Below, piece after piece: positions 1 through 7,830 of a DNA stretch of 37,545 nt. Both the position numbers and the translations under genes were made by a program. The number at the start of each line of letters is the position of its first letter. The stretch's first letter is position 1. This DNA comes from JAGOEF01 sp964511665 (lineage in GTDB: Bacteria; Bacteroidota; Bacteroidia; Bacteroidales; ML635J-15): assembly GCA_964511665.1 (NCBI GenBank), contig CAZEHA010000036.1, positions 1 to 37,545 of the forward strand, read 5' to 3'. A model generated the notes under the pieces. That model was not told the origin of the DNA. It saw only the letters and a list, made by a program, of their open reading frames with translations, and searched no databases.

Positions 1-321
1 AATGAGTTGCAATTTTGTTGCCGCACTAATTTAGGAGAGCGTATGAAGTCAGGAGGAAAACCGGTAATTGTTTTCGGGCTTAGCTGGATTGAAGATTTCG
101 ATGGCGTTTTGCGAATAAGAAACAACCAGGATGTTGACAAAATTATGCAGTTCATTGAGTCGTACCATTTCGACCAGCATAAGCTTGACTGCTACCTGAA
201 AGCATTCGATTTGGCTACAGTGCATGCATATCATTACCCCGGTAAAATACTGGGATTCAATATGGATGAGGAAGTTTGTGTTAATAATCTGGTCAATTCA
301 ATTTCGGCACAAATCAATTGA
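1..321 (+). CDS. Capsule polysaccharide biosynthesis-like protein, C-terminal fragment
   Basis: The reading frame is open from the first base of the window to a TGA at 319-321, so this is the 3' end of a longer gene whose start lies outside. About 106 residues are visible. The segment KPVIVFGLSW followed by GVLRIRN resembles the C-terminal part of capsule polysaccharide biosynthesis proteins (Pfam Capsule_synth), where a 'pvvvfG.aWY...pgv..i' stretch is typical. That family acts in the cytoplasm on surface glycan synthesis, which fits the nonulosonic-acid operon next door. The gene converges on the minus-strand operon with only a few bases between the two stops. The family call is by remembered motif similarity and is moderate; a generic glycosyltransferase is the alternative. 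Confidence 0.5.
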   Translation, partial: NELQFCCRTNLGERMKSGGKPVIVFGLSWIEDFDGVLRIRNNQDVDKIMQFIESYHFDQHKLDCYLKAFDLATVHAYHYPGKILGFNMDEEVCVNNLVNSISAQIN

Positions 322-325
322 CAGT

Positions 326-1444
326 TTAATAAACATTGAAGGCCGATTTACGGTTTTTAAGGTCCGATTGAAGTTTTTCCAATGACGAAACATGGTTCAA
401 TTGAGAATTGTTTTGAAGGATATCAATCAATATCTGAAGGTAGATTTTTTCGCCACCATGAAACCCATCGAGGAATTCTTTGTCGAAGTAATCAAATTGA
501 GTAATGTGAGTATAATTGTACAATTCGAAACCATAGGCATCAAACAGGGGCTTTATTTCAGAATCTAACTTGTTGAGGTAATCATATTTGCCCGACTCAT
601 TCATCAATTGATAAATCTCTTCGGGAAATGGCGGTAAAATGGCAATCACAAATATATGATGTGTTTTACAAAAAGCAAGAAATGCATCCAGTTCATAAAG
701 AGCCTTTGTATTCAGTTGGTTCCCTGTCTGAAAGTTAAGAACTCCTTTTTCAATCCTCATCTTGGTGTTATTGAAGTTAAAATCATTTGCCGCTGCATTG
801 TTGTCAAGCAACAATGCTATCTGCCTACCATAAAAATAGCTTCCATCGTTGCGAATGCCTTTAGAATTAAGACGCGCATTCAAACCAATAAGTTTTATTG
901 TGAATGGATTATTAACAACACCAAAGGAGTATTTCTTTTTGATAAGATCTTCATATACATTTATTATGGTGGCTGCATCGGGGAATTTATTGAACGACTT
1001 TGTCCATTCGTCTTTGAATGCTGTGTCGGCAAGTGGGTCTCTCTTTGCATTGAACATCCACTGATCAAGCGAAACAATCAGGTAATCGGGATACTTATCG
1101 CTGGGTATCAATCGTAGAAAATCGATAAACTGATCGATTCTTTTAATGGAGTAGCCGGCGTTATAGAACCTTGCATCGAATGAGTTTTTTCTAAGTTGTA
1201 AAACCCTTGAAGAACCCAAGGCCACTACATCGTTTTTGGGTGCATTTGATAAATAATACCATTTAAGATACTTAAGATTATTCTCGTTATATGCATATCC
1301 TATTAAGTATTCTTGGTTTGACAAAAGGGTTTTGTTCATTGATTTGAAGTTTTCGCCTGTACCCCATAGTATAAAAACAGCCGGCAATATAAGTATCACC
1401 AGTGGACTAATAAATAACAATATCTTTTTAAAGAATTCTCTCAT
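326..1444 (-). CDS. SGNH-hydrolase/DltD-like membrane-anchored protein
   Basis: A 372-residue protein with one N-terminal membrane segment (about residues 8-27) and the rest probably periplasmic. A GSSR motif at 77-80 gives a candidate nucleophile (Ser78), and Asp326-Gly-Phe-His329 near the C-terminus matches the DxxH that completes an SGNH-type triad. Proteins of this kind (DltD, AlgJ/AlgX types) partner with MBOAT acyltransferases to acylate exported polysaccharides. It starts 3 bases after the stop of the MBOAT gene, so the two are almost certainly cotranscribed and act together. The substrate is not visible from sequence; the pseudaminic acid-containing glycan made by the upstream genes is a reasonable inference. 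It is the last gene of the operon. Confidence 0.7.
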   Translation of the reverse strand: MREFFKKILLFISPLVILILPAVFILWGTGENFKSMNKTLLSNQEYLIGYAYNENNLKYLKWYYLSNAPKNDVVALGSSRVLQLRKNSFDARFYNAGYSIKRIDQFIDFLRLIPSDKYPDYLIVSLDQWMFNAKRDPLADTAFKDEWTKSFNKFPDAATIINVYEDLIKKKYSFGVVNNPFTIKLIGLNARLNSKGIRNDGSYFYGRQIALLLDNNAAANDFNFNNTKMRIEKGVLNFQTGNQLNTKALYELDAFLAFCKTHHIFVIAILPPFPEEIYQLMNESGKYDYLNKLDSEIKPLFDAYGFELYNYTHITQFDYFDKEFLDGFHGGEKIYLQILIDILQNNSQLNHVSSLEKLQSDLKNRKSAFNVY

Positions 1445-1447
1445 TTA

Positions 1448-2911
1448 TTAGAATTGAAAATAAATAAATTCTTGTTGCTGACCACCATACACGAAAATAA
1501 GAATTACAATAAGATAATAAAACAGCAATCTTAGTTGACGCTTCCACTTAAGACCTGTGTTTTCTATTGCATAACGCCCACTCCGTCCAAACCATTCAAT
1601 CACAGTAAAAAACAACATAAGCAAAATTAATTCTATACCTACTTTATAGTATAGCATAACAAGAGTATCGATTATTGCCTGCCGTTTAAAAAACCCTGTT
1701 ACCATCGATGCCAGATAGTCAATTGCATGTGAAATGCTGGTAGCTCTGAAAAAAACCCAGGCAAGAAGCGTAAGTGAGAATGTTAGTGACATCGCTACAA
1801 ATTCACGCAAGTTTGGAAAAATTTTACCCTTTGCAACAATATCCAGATTTTTACGGTTTGTTCCAAAAACTATAGAAGGCATTATATACAGAGCATTTAA
1901 AAAACCCCATACAATAAATGTCCAGTTTGCACCATGCCAAAAACCACTTACAACAAAAATAATCAGTGTGTTTCTTATTTTCATAAGATAACCGCCTCTA
2001 CTACCTCCCAGTGGAATGTACAAATAGTCGCGAAACCAGGTTGAAAGAGAAATATGCCATCTTCGCCAAAATTCAGCTACGTCGCGCGAAAAATATGGAA
2101 ATGCAAAGTTTTGCATTAAATTAAACCCGAATAAACGCGAAGTACCAATGGCTATGTCGGAATATCCCGAGAAGTCTCCATAAATTTGAAATGCAAAGAA
2201 AACCGCACCCAGTAATAACATGGGACCATCGAAGCTTTGCGAATTGTTGAAAATATAATTAGCATATTCGGCACAATTATCGGCAATTACAACTTTTTTG
2301 AACAAACCCCACAATATTTGCCTTAAACCATCTACTGCTGACGAGTAATCAAATTTTCGTTTCTTATAAAACTGTGGAAGTAAATTTGTGGCTCGTTCTA
2401 TAGGACCGGCTACCAATTGTGGAAAGAAACTAACATATGCTAAAAAAGCAAAAAAATCTCGCGTTGGCTGTAATTTCCTCCTGTAAACATCAATCGAATA
2501 GCTTAACGTTTGAAAAGTGTAAAAACTAATGCCCACTGGTAAAATAATATGTAAACTTCCTGTCTTTATTGGATAACCAAATAAGGTAAATGCTTCAGCA
2601 AAATTTTCAGCAAAAAAATTATAATACTTAAAGAAACCCAAAAACCCAAGGTTTACTAATAAACTTGTGAGCAGAAGGAGCTTCCTTGTTTTTTTCGATT
2701 GTTTATGCAATAAGCCAATACCCACAAAATAATCGACAATGGAGCTAAAAAATATCAGGCTAAGAAAACGATAATCCCACCATCCGTAGAAAACATAGCT
2801 AGCTATTACAATTAATAGATTTTGTAGTTTTAAGTTTTTATAGGTAATAAACCAATAAAGTAAGAAAACTATAGGTAGAAAAACAGCAAAATCTATCGAA
2901 TTAAAGAGCAT
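1448..2911 (-). CDS. MBOAT family O-acyltransferase (AlgI-like)
   Basis: A 487-residue polytopic membrane protein. The MBOAT/AlgI signatures are clear: WRRWHISLSTWFRDYLYIPLG at about 282-302 and FWHGANWTF at 324-332, with His326 as the expected catalytic histidine and His286 as the second conserved one. AlgI-type proteins move acyl groups, usually acetyl, across the inner membrane for O-acylation of polysaccharides such as alginate, peptidoglycan or O-antigen. The start follows a 95-base gap after pseI. That gap contains a minus-strand TAnnTTTG-like box (complement of CAAATCTA, 2943-2950), so a local promoter is possible. The gene pairs with the SGNH protein 3 bases downstream. The family is secure; the acceptor glycan is inferred. 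Confidence 0.9.
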   Translation of the reverse strand: MLFNSIDFAVFLPIVFLLYWFITYKNLKLQNLLIVIASYVFYGWWDYRFLSLIFFSSIVDYFVGIGLLHKQSKKTRKLLLLTSLLVNLGFLGFFKYYNFFAENFAEAFTLFGYPIKTGSLHIILPVGISFYTFQTLSYSIDVYRRKLQPTRDFFAFLAYVSFFPQLVAGPIERATNLLPQFYKKRKFDYSSAVDGLRQILWGLFKKVVIADNCAEYANYIFNNSQSFDGPMLLLGAVFFAFQIYGDFSGYSDIAIGTSRLFGFNLMQNFAFPYFSRDVAEFWRRWHISLSTWFRDYLYIPLGGSRGGYLMKIRNTLIIFVVSGFWHGANWTFIVWGFLNALYIMPSIVFGTNRKNLDIVAKGKIFPNLREFVAMSLTFSLTLLAWVFFRATSISHAIDYLASMVTGFFKRQAIIDTLVMLYYKVGIELILLMLFFTVIEWFGRSGRYAIENTGLKWKRQLRLLFYYLIVILIFVYGGQQQEFIYFQF

Positions 2912-3006
2912 ATGCAGGGGTTTCTATCGAATATTTTTTTGGCAAATCTACAAAAAACCTTTTTCTATATGATTCTATAAAAGAAGAAATGGAATTTACA
3001 TTTTTA

Positions 3007-4023
3007 TTATTCATCGAAAATGTCATCCATACACAAAGGACTTCCTTTCTTTAAATCAAATTTTGCCCTCTTTCCGATTACCTCATCGTAATATTTGGGA
3101 TTCAGGCCTGCTCCCGGGCGTATCGAGCGTATGTTTTCGGGGGTAAGCAGCTCACCGGCTACAATATCGCGCACCACAAACAGCGAACGGCGGCGAGCTC
3201 TGTCGTGGTCGGTAATGGCATAGCTTACTGTTCCCATGGCAGCTTCGGCCTGTCGCACTGCGTTTACCATTTCGGCAAACTCAACGGGCTCCATCGAAAA
3301 GGCCGAATCGGGTCCGCCAAGCTTACGGTCAAGAATAAAATGTTTTTCGACCACAACAGCACCCAGCGACACTGCCACCACAGGCACCAAGCTACCCGGG
3401 CTGTGATCAGACACTCCTACCGCCACCCCAAAACGCTGCTTCATATCGGGAATGCAGACTAGGTTGGCATCTTCGATGCTGGCCGGGTACTGCGATGTGC
3501 ACTTTAGCAGTGTTATTTGGCGATTACCCGCCTTGTGGCATGTTTCAATTACCAACTCTATGTCTTCGATATCGGCTACACCGGTCGAAATTATCATGGG
3601 TTTTTGCTTCGAGGCAGTATAGGATATCAGAGGAATATCGGTAATTTCCATCGAAGCTATTTTATACATGGGCACCTGCATGGCTTCAAGAAAATCGACA
3701 GCTTCGTGGTCGAAAGGCGACGAAAAAAACACAAGCCCCAAATCTTCGGCAACCCGTTTCAGCTTCGGCTGCCATTCGTAGGGCATGGCTGCTTCGGTAA
3801 ACAGTTTCCAGGGGGTGTAGCCTTTCCACAATCCCTCGGTGCGGGGTGCAAAATAGCCTGTGTCGATATCAAGGGTTAGACTTTCGGGCTTAAATGTTTG
3901 TATTTTCACCGCATCGGCACCGGCACCCGCCATGGCTTCGATGGTTTTTACAGCCAGTTCGAAGTTGTTGTTATGATTGGCCGAAAGTTCGGCAATTACC
4001 AAGGTTTTGTGTTGCTTAGTCAT
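3007..4023 (-). CDS. pseI: Pseudaminic acid synthase
   Basis: 338 residues from the ATG at 4021-4023. It condenses 2,4-diacetamido-2,4,6-trideoxy-L-altrose with phosphoenolpyruvate to give pseudaminic acid in the cytoplasm. The NeuB domain covers residues 1 to about 270 (VIAELSANHNNN at 9-20; EKHFILDR; GPDSAFSMEP). The C-terminal SAF/antifreeze-like domain begins around RRRSLFVVRDI. The GPDSAFS(L/M)EP phrase is the one I associate with PseI rather than sialic or legionaminic synthases. I chose the internal ATG over the one at 4062 because it forms an ATGA overlap with the pseG stop and removes a 13-residue extension that does not look like the family. Length matches the family (about 340-350). 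Confidence 0.9.
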   Translation of the reverse strand: MTKQHKTLVIAELSANHNNNFELAVKTIEAMAGAGADAVKIQTFKPESLTLDIDTGYFAPRTEGLWKGYTPWKLFTEAAMPYEWQPKLKRVAEDLGLVFFSSPFDHEAVDFLEAMQVPMYKIASMEITDIPLISYTASKQKPMIISTGVADIEDIELVIETCHKAGNRQITLLKCTSQYPASIEDANLVCIPDMKQRFGVAVGVSDHSPGSLVPVVAVSLGAVVVEKHFILDRKLGGPDSAFSMEPVEFAEMVNAVRQAEAAMGTVSYAITDHDRARRRSLFVVRDIVAGELLTPENIRSIRPGAGLNPKYYDEVIGKRAKFDLKKGSPLCMDDIFDE

Positions 4024-5045
4024 AGCTTGAGGGTTTTTAAAATAATGTTGCCTACCCGGCACACGCCTTTCGCATCGACGAGTTGCCGCCCCAATGCCGA
4101 CATCGATGCACGCAGTTCGGGTTGACTTGTCAGCTTGCCTATAGCGGCATGCAATTGTGCGGCTTCAAGCTTGTCGATAATACCCAGGTCGATAATGCTT
4201 CGGTGGTTTTCGGCCAGGGTTTTACTGCCCAGTGCATTGCTTTGGGCATGCGCCACCGAAATTACCGGAATGCCCAGATACATCAGTTCGTAGGTGCTAA
4301 TGCCAAATGTGCAAATTGCCATGTCGGCCTGCTGCAGGTGCTCAACTGCAAAAGGCATAATACAAATGTTATGAGGCAGTTGCAAGTTTTGAAGTTCATC
4401 GAGAAAACCTATTGAAGGGCCATATAAAGCCTGTATTTGCAGCTTGTCTGTTGGTAAGTGCCTGAGCATTTGCAATAGCCTGAGTAATACTTTTTCGGGG
4501 TCGCTGCCACCGGTGGTAACAACAAGTTGAAGCATGTCGCCTTTTTTCGCTGTAGGCACGGCATTCACCACCTGCCGGTTCAACACAATATATTCGGCTC
4601 CAATAAACCAGTTTGGTTTTGCCCGTGTAAGGCCAAATTCGCTGAGTTTTTCGCGTGGGGTATGTGCCGACGGCAATATAAAACATGTGCAATACGGCGA
4701 GGCTTCACACAAATTGTGCATCATTACCACAGGCAGTTGTTTTTGAATCTGCTCAATAAATTCTTTGCCATAGGGATATATTTTATCAATGTAGAGCAGC
4801 GAGGGCTGCAGCAGGGCAATTTGACTTGCAATAAACGCGTATTCGTTATCAATGGTGCCATTCACAAATTCGATGTTGTCGCGTTGCATCATTTCCATAG
4901 CCGACTTGGAGTAATTGCCGGCAAAAACAATTCGTGGCAACAAAGGCGCAGTTTGGCTACGCAACTCGTTTACCAACGAAATGCTGCGCACCAAATGCCC
5001 AAAACCGAACTCGCGGTTGCCGTCGATTCTGAACAAGAGTGTCAT
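4020..5045 (-). CDS. pseG: UDP-2,4-diacetamido-2,4,6-trideoxy-beta-L-altropyranose hydrolase
   Basis: 341 residues. PseG removes UDP from the diacetamido-trideoxy-altrose nucleotide to release the free sugar for PseI. The N-terminus has the family pattern RIDG...GFGHLVRS (residues 6-21) with His17, the position of the catalytic histidine in Campylobacter PseG. The C-terminal half carries a glycosyltransferase-B-like UDP-binding region (TTGGSDPEK around 180, then FGISTYELMYLGIPVISV). Both ends overlap neighbours by ATGA: its start overlaps the acetyltransferase stop and its stop overlaps the pseI start, which indicates translational coupling. No acetyltransferase domain is fused to it, which matters because some organisms fuse PseG and PseH. 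Confidence 0.88.
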   Translation of the reverse strand: MTLLFRIDGNREFGFGHLVRSISLVNELRSQTAPLLPRIVFAGNYSKSAMEMMQRDNIEFVNGTIDNEYAFIASQIALLQPSLLYIDKIYPYGKEFIEQIQKQLPVVMMHNLCEASPYCTCFILPSAHTPREKLSEFGLTRAKPNWFIGAEYIVLNRQVVNAVPTAKKGDMLQLVVTTGGSDPEKVLLRLLQMLRHLPTDKLQIQALYGPSIGFLDELQNLQLPHNICIMPFAVEHLQQADMAICTFGISTYELMYLGIPVISVAHAQSNALGSKTLAENHRSIIDLGIIDKLEAAQLHAAIGKLTSQPELRASMSALGRQLVDAKGVCRVGNIILKTLKL

Positions 5046-5698
5046 AGAGTTGATCCAATTACCCTTGAAGGATTGCCCACCACCTTATCGTAGTCGTTCA
5101 CACTTTTTATCACAACCGATCCAATACCCACCAACGACCATTTGCCAAGGGTGATGTTTTCGAGGGTTGAGGCATTGGTTCCCACATAGGCTCCTTCCAT
5201 AAGTCGCACACTGGCACCTATACAGGCATTGTTGGCCACATACGAGTAGTTGTCGAGTATGGCATTGTGTCCGATAAGTGCTTGTGCAAATATGTGTATG
5301 TGATTGCCTATAACTACATTGGGGCCAACACTTACAAAGGGTTGTATGCACACACCGTGGCCAATTTGTGCAAAATCGGAAACCACCGCACTAGGATGCA
5401 CCAGCGTAGCAAAACGATTGTCGGGAATTTCGAGATCGGTGAGTTTATGTATGTACTTATGATTGAATTTTGTGCTGATAAGCGAATAAAAGAAATACAC
5501 ATCGGGGTCGCTTAAATATCGGTGTGCTGTTTCTTTGTCGATTTTGCCAAGCACCGGAAACCCGTTGATGGGTTCGGTTTCGAAATCGTTAAGAAAACCG
5601 ATAATTTTCCACTGCTCCGATACTTTGTTGATATCGGTAACTGTTGAGGCAACCACGGTGCCATTGCCATATCCGCCGCAGATAATCAGTTTTTTCAT
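5042..5698 (-). CDS. NeuD/PglD-type hexapeptide-repeat acetyltransferase
   Basis: 218 residues. An N-terminal Rossmann-like PglD_N domain (KKLIICGGYGNG at 2-13) is followed by a left-handed beta-helix of hexapeptide repeats from about residue 100. LIGHNAILDNY at 141-151 places His144 where PglD has its catalytic histidine. Family members use acetyl-CoA either to N-acetylate UDP-4-amino sugars (PglD) or to O-acetylate nonulosonic acids (NeuD). The gene lies between pseF and pseG, and no GNAT-type PseH is seen in the operon. The simplest reading is that it N-acetylates UDP-4-amino-4,6-dideoxy-L-AltNAc, the PseH step. O-acetylation of pseudaminic acid is the alternative. The family is secure; the exact reaction is inference. 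Confidence 0.8.
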   Translation of the reverse strand: MKKLIICGGYGNGTVVASTVTDINKVSEQWKIIGFLNDFETEPINGFPVLGKIDKETAHRYLSDPDVYFFYSLISTKFNHKYIHKLTDLEIPDNRFATLVHPSAVVSDFAQIGHGVCIQPFVSVGPNVVIGNHIHIFAQALIGHNAILDNYSYVANNACIGASVRLMEGAYVGTNASTLENITLGKWSLVGIGSVVIKSVNDYDKVVGNPSRVIGSTL

Positions 5699-5704
5699 GT
5701 GTGC

Positions 5705-6424
5705 TTATGTTTTATGTGTAATTATTCCTTTTTCGTGTAAAAATCGATATTTCATTTCAGCTATCAGCCAGTCCTCTTCCGAATCGATATCCTGAGCCAG
5801 AATGTCGTTGATAATCAGCGCACCGCGATTTGTGCCGCGTAAGGTTTTTTCGCGGGTCATCCAATAAAACTGGCCTGCATCGTGATAAGCCGGCTCAAGA
5901 TCTTGAGTACGTGTTTTCAGATGTTCGGGCATCATCATTTCAACAGAATGCCCCGTTAGCCTGAATGCCCTTTGTATGGGATACGAAAATTTTACAACAG
6001 GGCGCACCGAGTCGAAGCGTTTTTCGATGATTAGGTTGTAAGCATCGCTTACATTGCGCTGCAAAATAAATGGTGCCGTAGGTAAAATAAGGCAAATATG
6101 GCTGCAATGGTTTTGGGTTTGGTCGAGCCACACCACTGCCTCATCGACAACGGCGGCCAACGGGGCATAGTCGGTCGACGATTGGGCCGAACGCATAAAG
6201 GGAACTGTTGCACCGTAGTGTTTGGCAATTTCGGCAATTTCGGCATCATCGGTCGAAACCATTATTTCTTCGAACAAATTCGAATGTATGGCAGCTTCAA
6301 TAGAATAGGCAATAATGGGTTTCCCCAGAAATTCTTTGATGTTTTTACGCGGAATGCGTTTGCTGCCACCACGAGCAGGGATGATGCAAAGATTATTACT
6401 ATTTATGTATTTATTTATTGTCAT
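5705..6424 (-). CDS. pseF: Pseudaminic acid cytidylyltransferase
   Basis: 239 residues from the ATG at 6422-6424. It activates pseudaminic acid with CTP to CMP-Pse, the donor for glycosyltransferases. The CMP-sugar synthetase signature IPARGGSKRIPRKNI is at residues 15-29, and STDDAEIAEIA follows further on. The IPRKN form is typical of PseF/NeuA-like enzymes. A longer frame starts at 6499, but it would overlap the upstream regulator by 47 bases and add 25 residues with no family resemblance, so I prefer the internal ATG, which leaves a 28-base spacer. The downstream acetyltransferase starts 6 bases after the stop. Family length is about 230, which agrees. Confidence 0.88.
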   Translation of the reverse strand: MTINKYINSNNLCIIPARGGSKRIPRKNIKEFLGKPIIAYSIEAAIHSNLFEEIMVSTDDAEIAEIAKHYGATVPFMRSAQSSTDYAPLAAVVDEAVVWLDQTQNHCSHICLILPTAPFILQRNVSDAYNLIIEKRFDSVRPVVKFSYPIQRAFRLTGHSVEMMMPEHLKTRTQDLEPAYHDAGQFYWMTREKTLRGTNRGALIINDILAQDIDSEEDWLIAEMKYRFLHEKGIITHKT

Positions 6425-6452
6425 TTGCTTCGCGTCATTTAATGTTATAGGT

Positions 6453-7826
6453 TTATTTGTTTTTAATAATAATCCATTTTCCCTTTTTTCGGCCACCAAC
6501 TCTTCTGAGCCTGTTTTCCGTTTTTAGCTGTCCGATATCGCGGAGAACAGTCCTTGGTGTTAATTCCAAACGCAATGCAATTTCGCCTGTTGTTATAGAT
6601 GGATTAGATTCAACAAGTTCAAGAATTTTTATCATTCTTTTTTCTTTTGTGACATCTTTTGTGACATCTTTTGTGACATCTTTTGTGACATTCGTTTTTT
6701 CTTTAAACAAAAGAACCCGAAAGCCATTAAAAACCTCTTCGAATTTAGGCTGTTTAACGCCATACTCTTCACAAATATTTAAAACACGCCTGATTCCGGA
6801 ACCGTATTTTTCAATTAAACCGACTTCCTTAAATGCTCTTGCAATGAGTTTATTCCTAGTTTTTGAGCTGTAGTTGCCCGACAACAAATCATCAATCGTT
6901 ATGCCTCCGTAAAGCTTTCCGGGGTTAAAGAATTCTATCCGGTCGTCGAATATTTTAATGATGCTGGAGCTGCTATCGCGGTAGTCGCGATGTACAATCA
7001 TATTTATCACGATTTCCCGTATGGCATCTAACGGATAATCAAAACGCTCAGTTCGTTGTGGTGCTCCGGTAATAATATACTCAATCATCAGGTGCTTTTT
7101 AATAAAAGCGATGATTTCATCAACTTCGGTAAACAAATCGGTATTCAGCGAAGTACTGTCGATAATGGTTGTTGGGCTTTTAAAGCGTCCTACCTGTACA
7201 TCACTAATCAGGCAGTATTCTTTCACAAACAACAGATAGCCTCCAAATGTCAGTTGATGGTTACGAATGATTTCCAGTTTTGCCAGAAAGTCCATGTGGG
7301 GTATTTCAATCCTTTTCTGCGTTTGTTGTTCAATGGTCTCAACAAAACGCTTCACTTTTTGGGCAGAGATATGTTCTATGCTGTGATTGGGGTCAGGATA
7401 AAAGTCCCAGCTTGTATTAATGGTTTTAAGGTATTCGTTTGCTATTTCATCAATACTCATCAAATGGTTTGAGTTGGCTACCCGTTTAAAATATTTTCCA
7501 CGAATTGCAACAGGTTTTACCGGATATTCCTGTATTGAAAATATAACAATGGTTTTGTTATTTAAACTAATTGTTTCAACATCCGGGATTAAAACCGGGG
7601 ATGTTTTATTCTTTATTTCGTTTACCCATTGCTGCACCGATTCAGCATTTATTGTTGTTCCAATAATCTCAGCTTTGGGGTTAATGCCTACAATAACTTT
7701 CCCTCCTGAAGTATTGACGAAAGCCACTATTGTTTCTATCAATTCAGTATTAAAACTCGATTTGAATTCAATATTTTCATTTTCGCCATTTTGAATAATG
7801 CGTTCTATTTCCGTAAGACTGATCAT
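6453..7826 (-). CDS. AlbA_2 / RecG-like ATP-binding regulator with winged-helix C-terminus
   Basis: 457 residues from the ATG at 7824-7826. The N-terminal AlbA_2 (Schlafen-like) domain shows ENIEFKSSF (18-25 region) and FVNTSGGKVIVGI (36-48). A middle HATPase_c_4-type region has VHRDYRD and later RAFKEVGLIEKYGSGIRR. A short VTKD repeat linker and a C-terminal winged helix (SITTGEIALRLELTPRTVLRDI) finish it. Such proteins are usually annotated as putative transcriptional regulators or RecG-like helicases; few have a known target. It is inserted between pseC and pseF with spacers of 4 and 28 bases. It has visibly fewer TCGA tetranucleotides than the pse genes, which hints at later insertion. 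Regulation of the operon is possible but unproven. Confidence 0.8.
   Translation of the reverse strand: MISLTEIERIIQNGENENIEFKSSFNTELIETIVAFVNTSGGKVIVGINPKAEIIGTTINAESVQQWVNEIKNKTSPVLIPDVETISLNNKTIVIFSIQEYPVKPVAIRGKYFKRVANSNHLMSIDEIANEYLKTINTSWDFYPDPNHSIEHISAQKVKRFVETIEQQTQKRIEIPHMDFLAKLEIIRNHQLTFGGYLLFVKEYCLISDVQVGRFKSPTTIIDSTSLNTDLFTEVDEIIAFIKKHLMIEYIITGAPQRTERFDYPLDAIREIVINMIVHRDYRDSSSSIIKIFDDRIEFFNPGKLYGGITIDDLLSGNYSSKTRNKLIARAFKEVGLIEKYGSGIRRVLNICEEYGVKQPKFEEVFNGFRVLLFKEKTNVTKDVTKDVTKDVTKEKRMIKILELVESNPSITTGEIALRLELTPRTVLRDIGQLKTENRLRRVGGRKKGKWIIIKNK
6644..6691 (-). repeat. Four perfect 12-bp tandem repeats inside the AlbA_2 regulator
   Basis: Reading the plus strand, CTTTTGTGACAT occurs four times in a row with no mismatch. 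It encodes the VTKD repeats that link the ATP-binding region to the winged helix. Because the unit is a multiple of three, gain or loss of copies keeps the frame. Similar NVTEN/VTEK-type linkers are, as I recall, common in this protein family, so a repeated linker is expected. The perfect DNA identity suggests recent expansion by slippage. Confidence 0.95.
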
Positions 7827-7830
7827 TGAC

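Noticed and set aside
656..1117. Plus-strand open frame of 153 codons inside the SGNH gene (and similar frames opposite other genes)
   Set aside because: No recognisable domain and fully inside a well-supported gene on the other strand.
3007..4023. Sialic acid (NeuB) or legionaminic acid synthase
   Set aside because: The neighbouring PseB, PseC, PseF and PseG and the GPDSAFSMEP phrase favour pseudaminic acid synthase; no NeuC/LegG-type epimerase is present.
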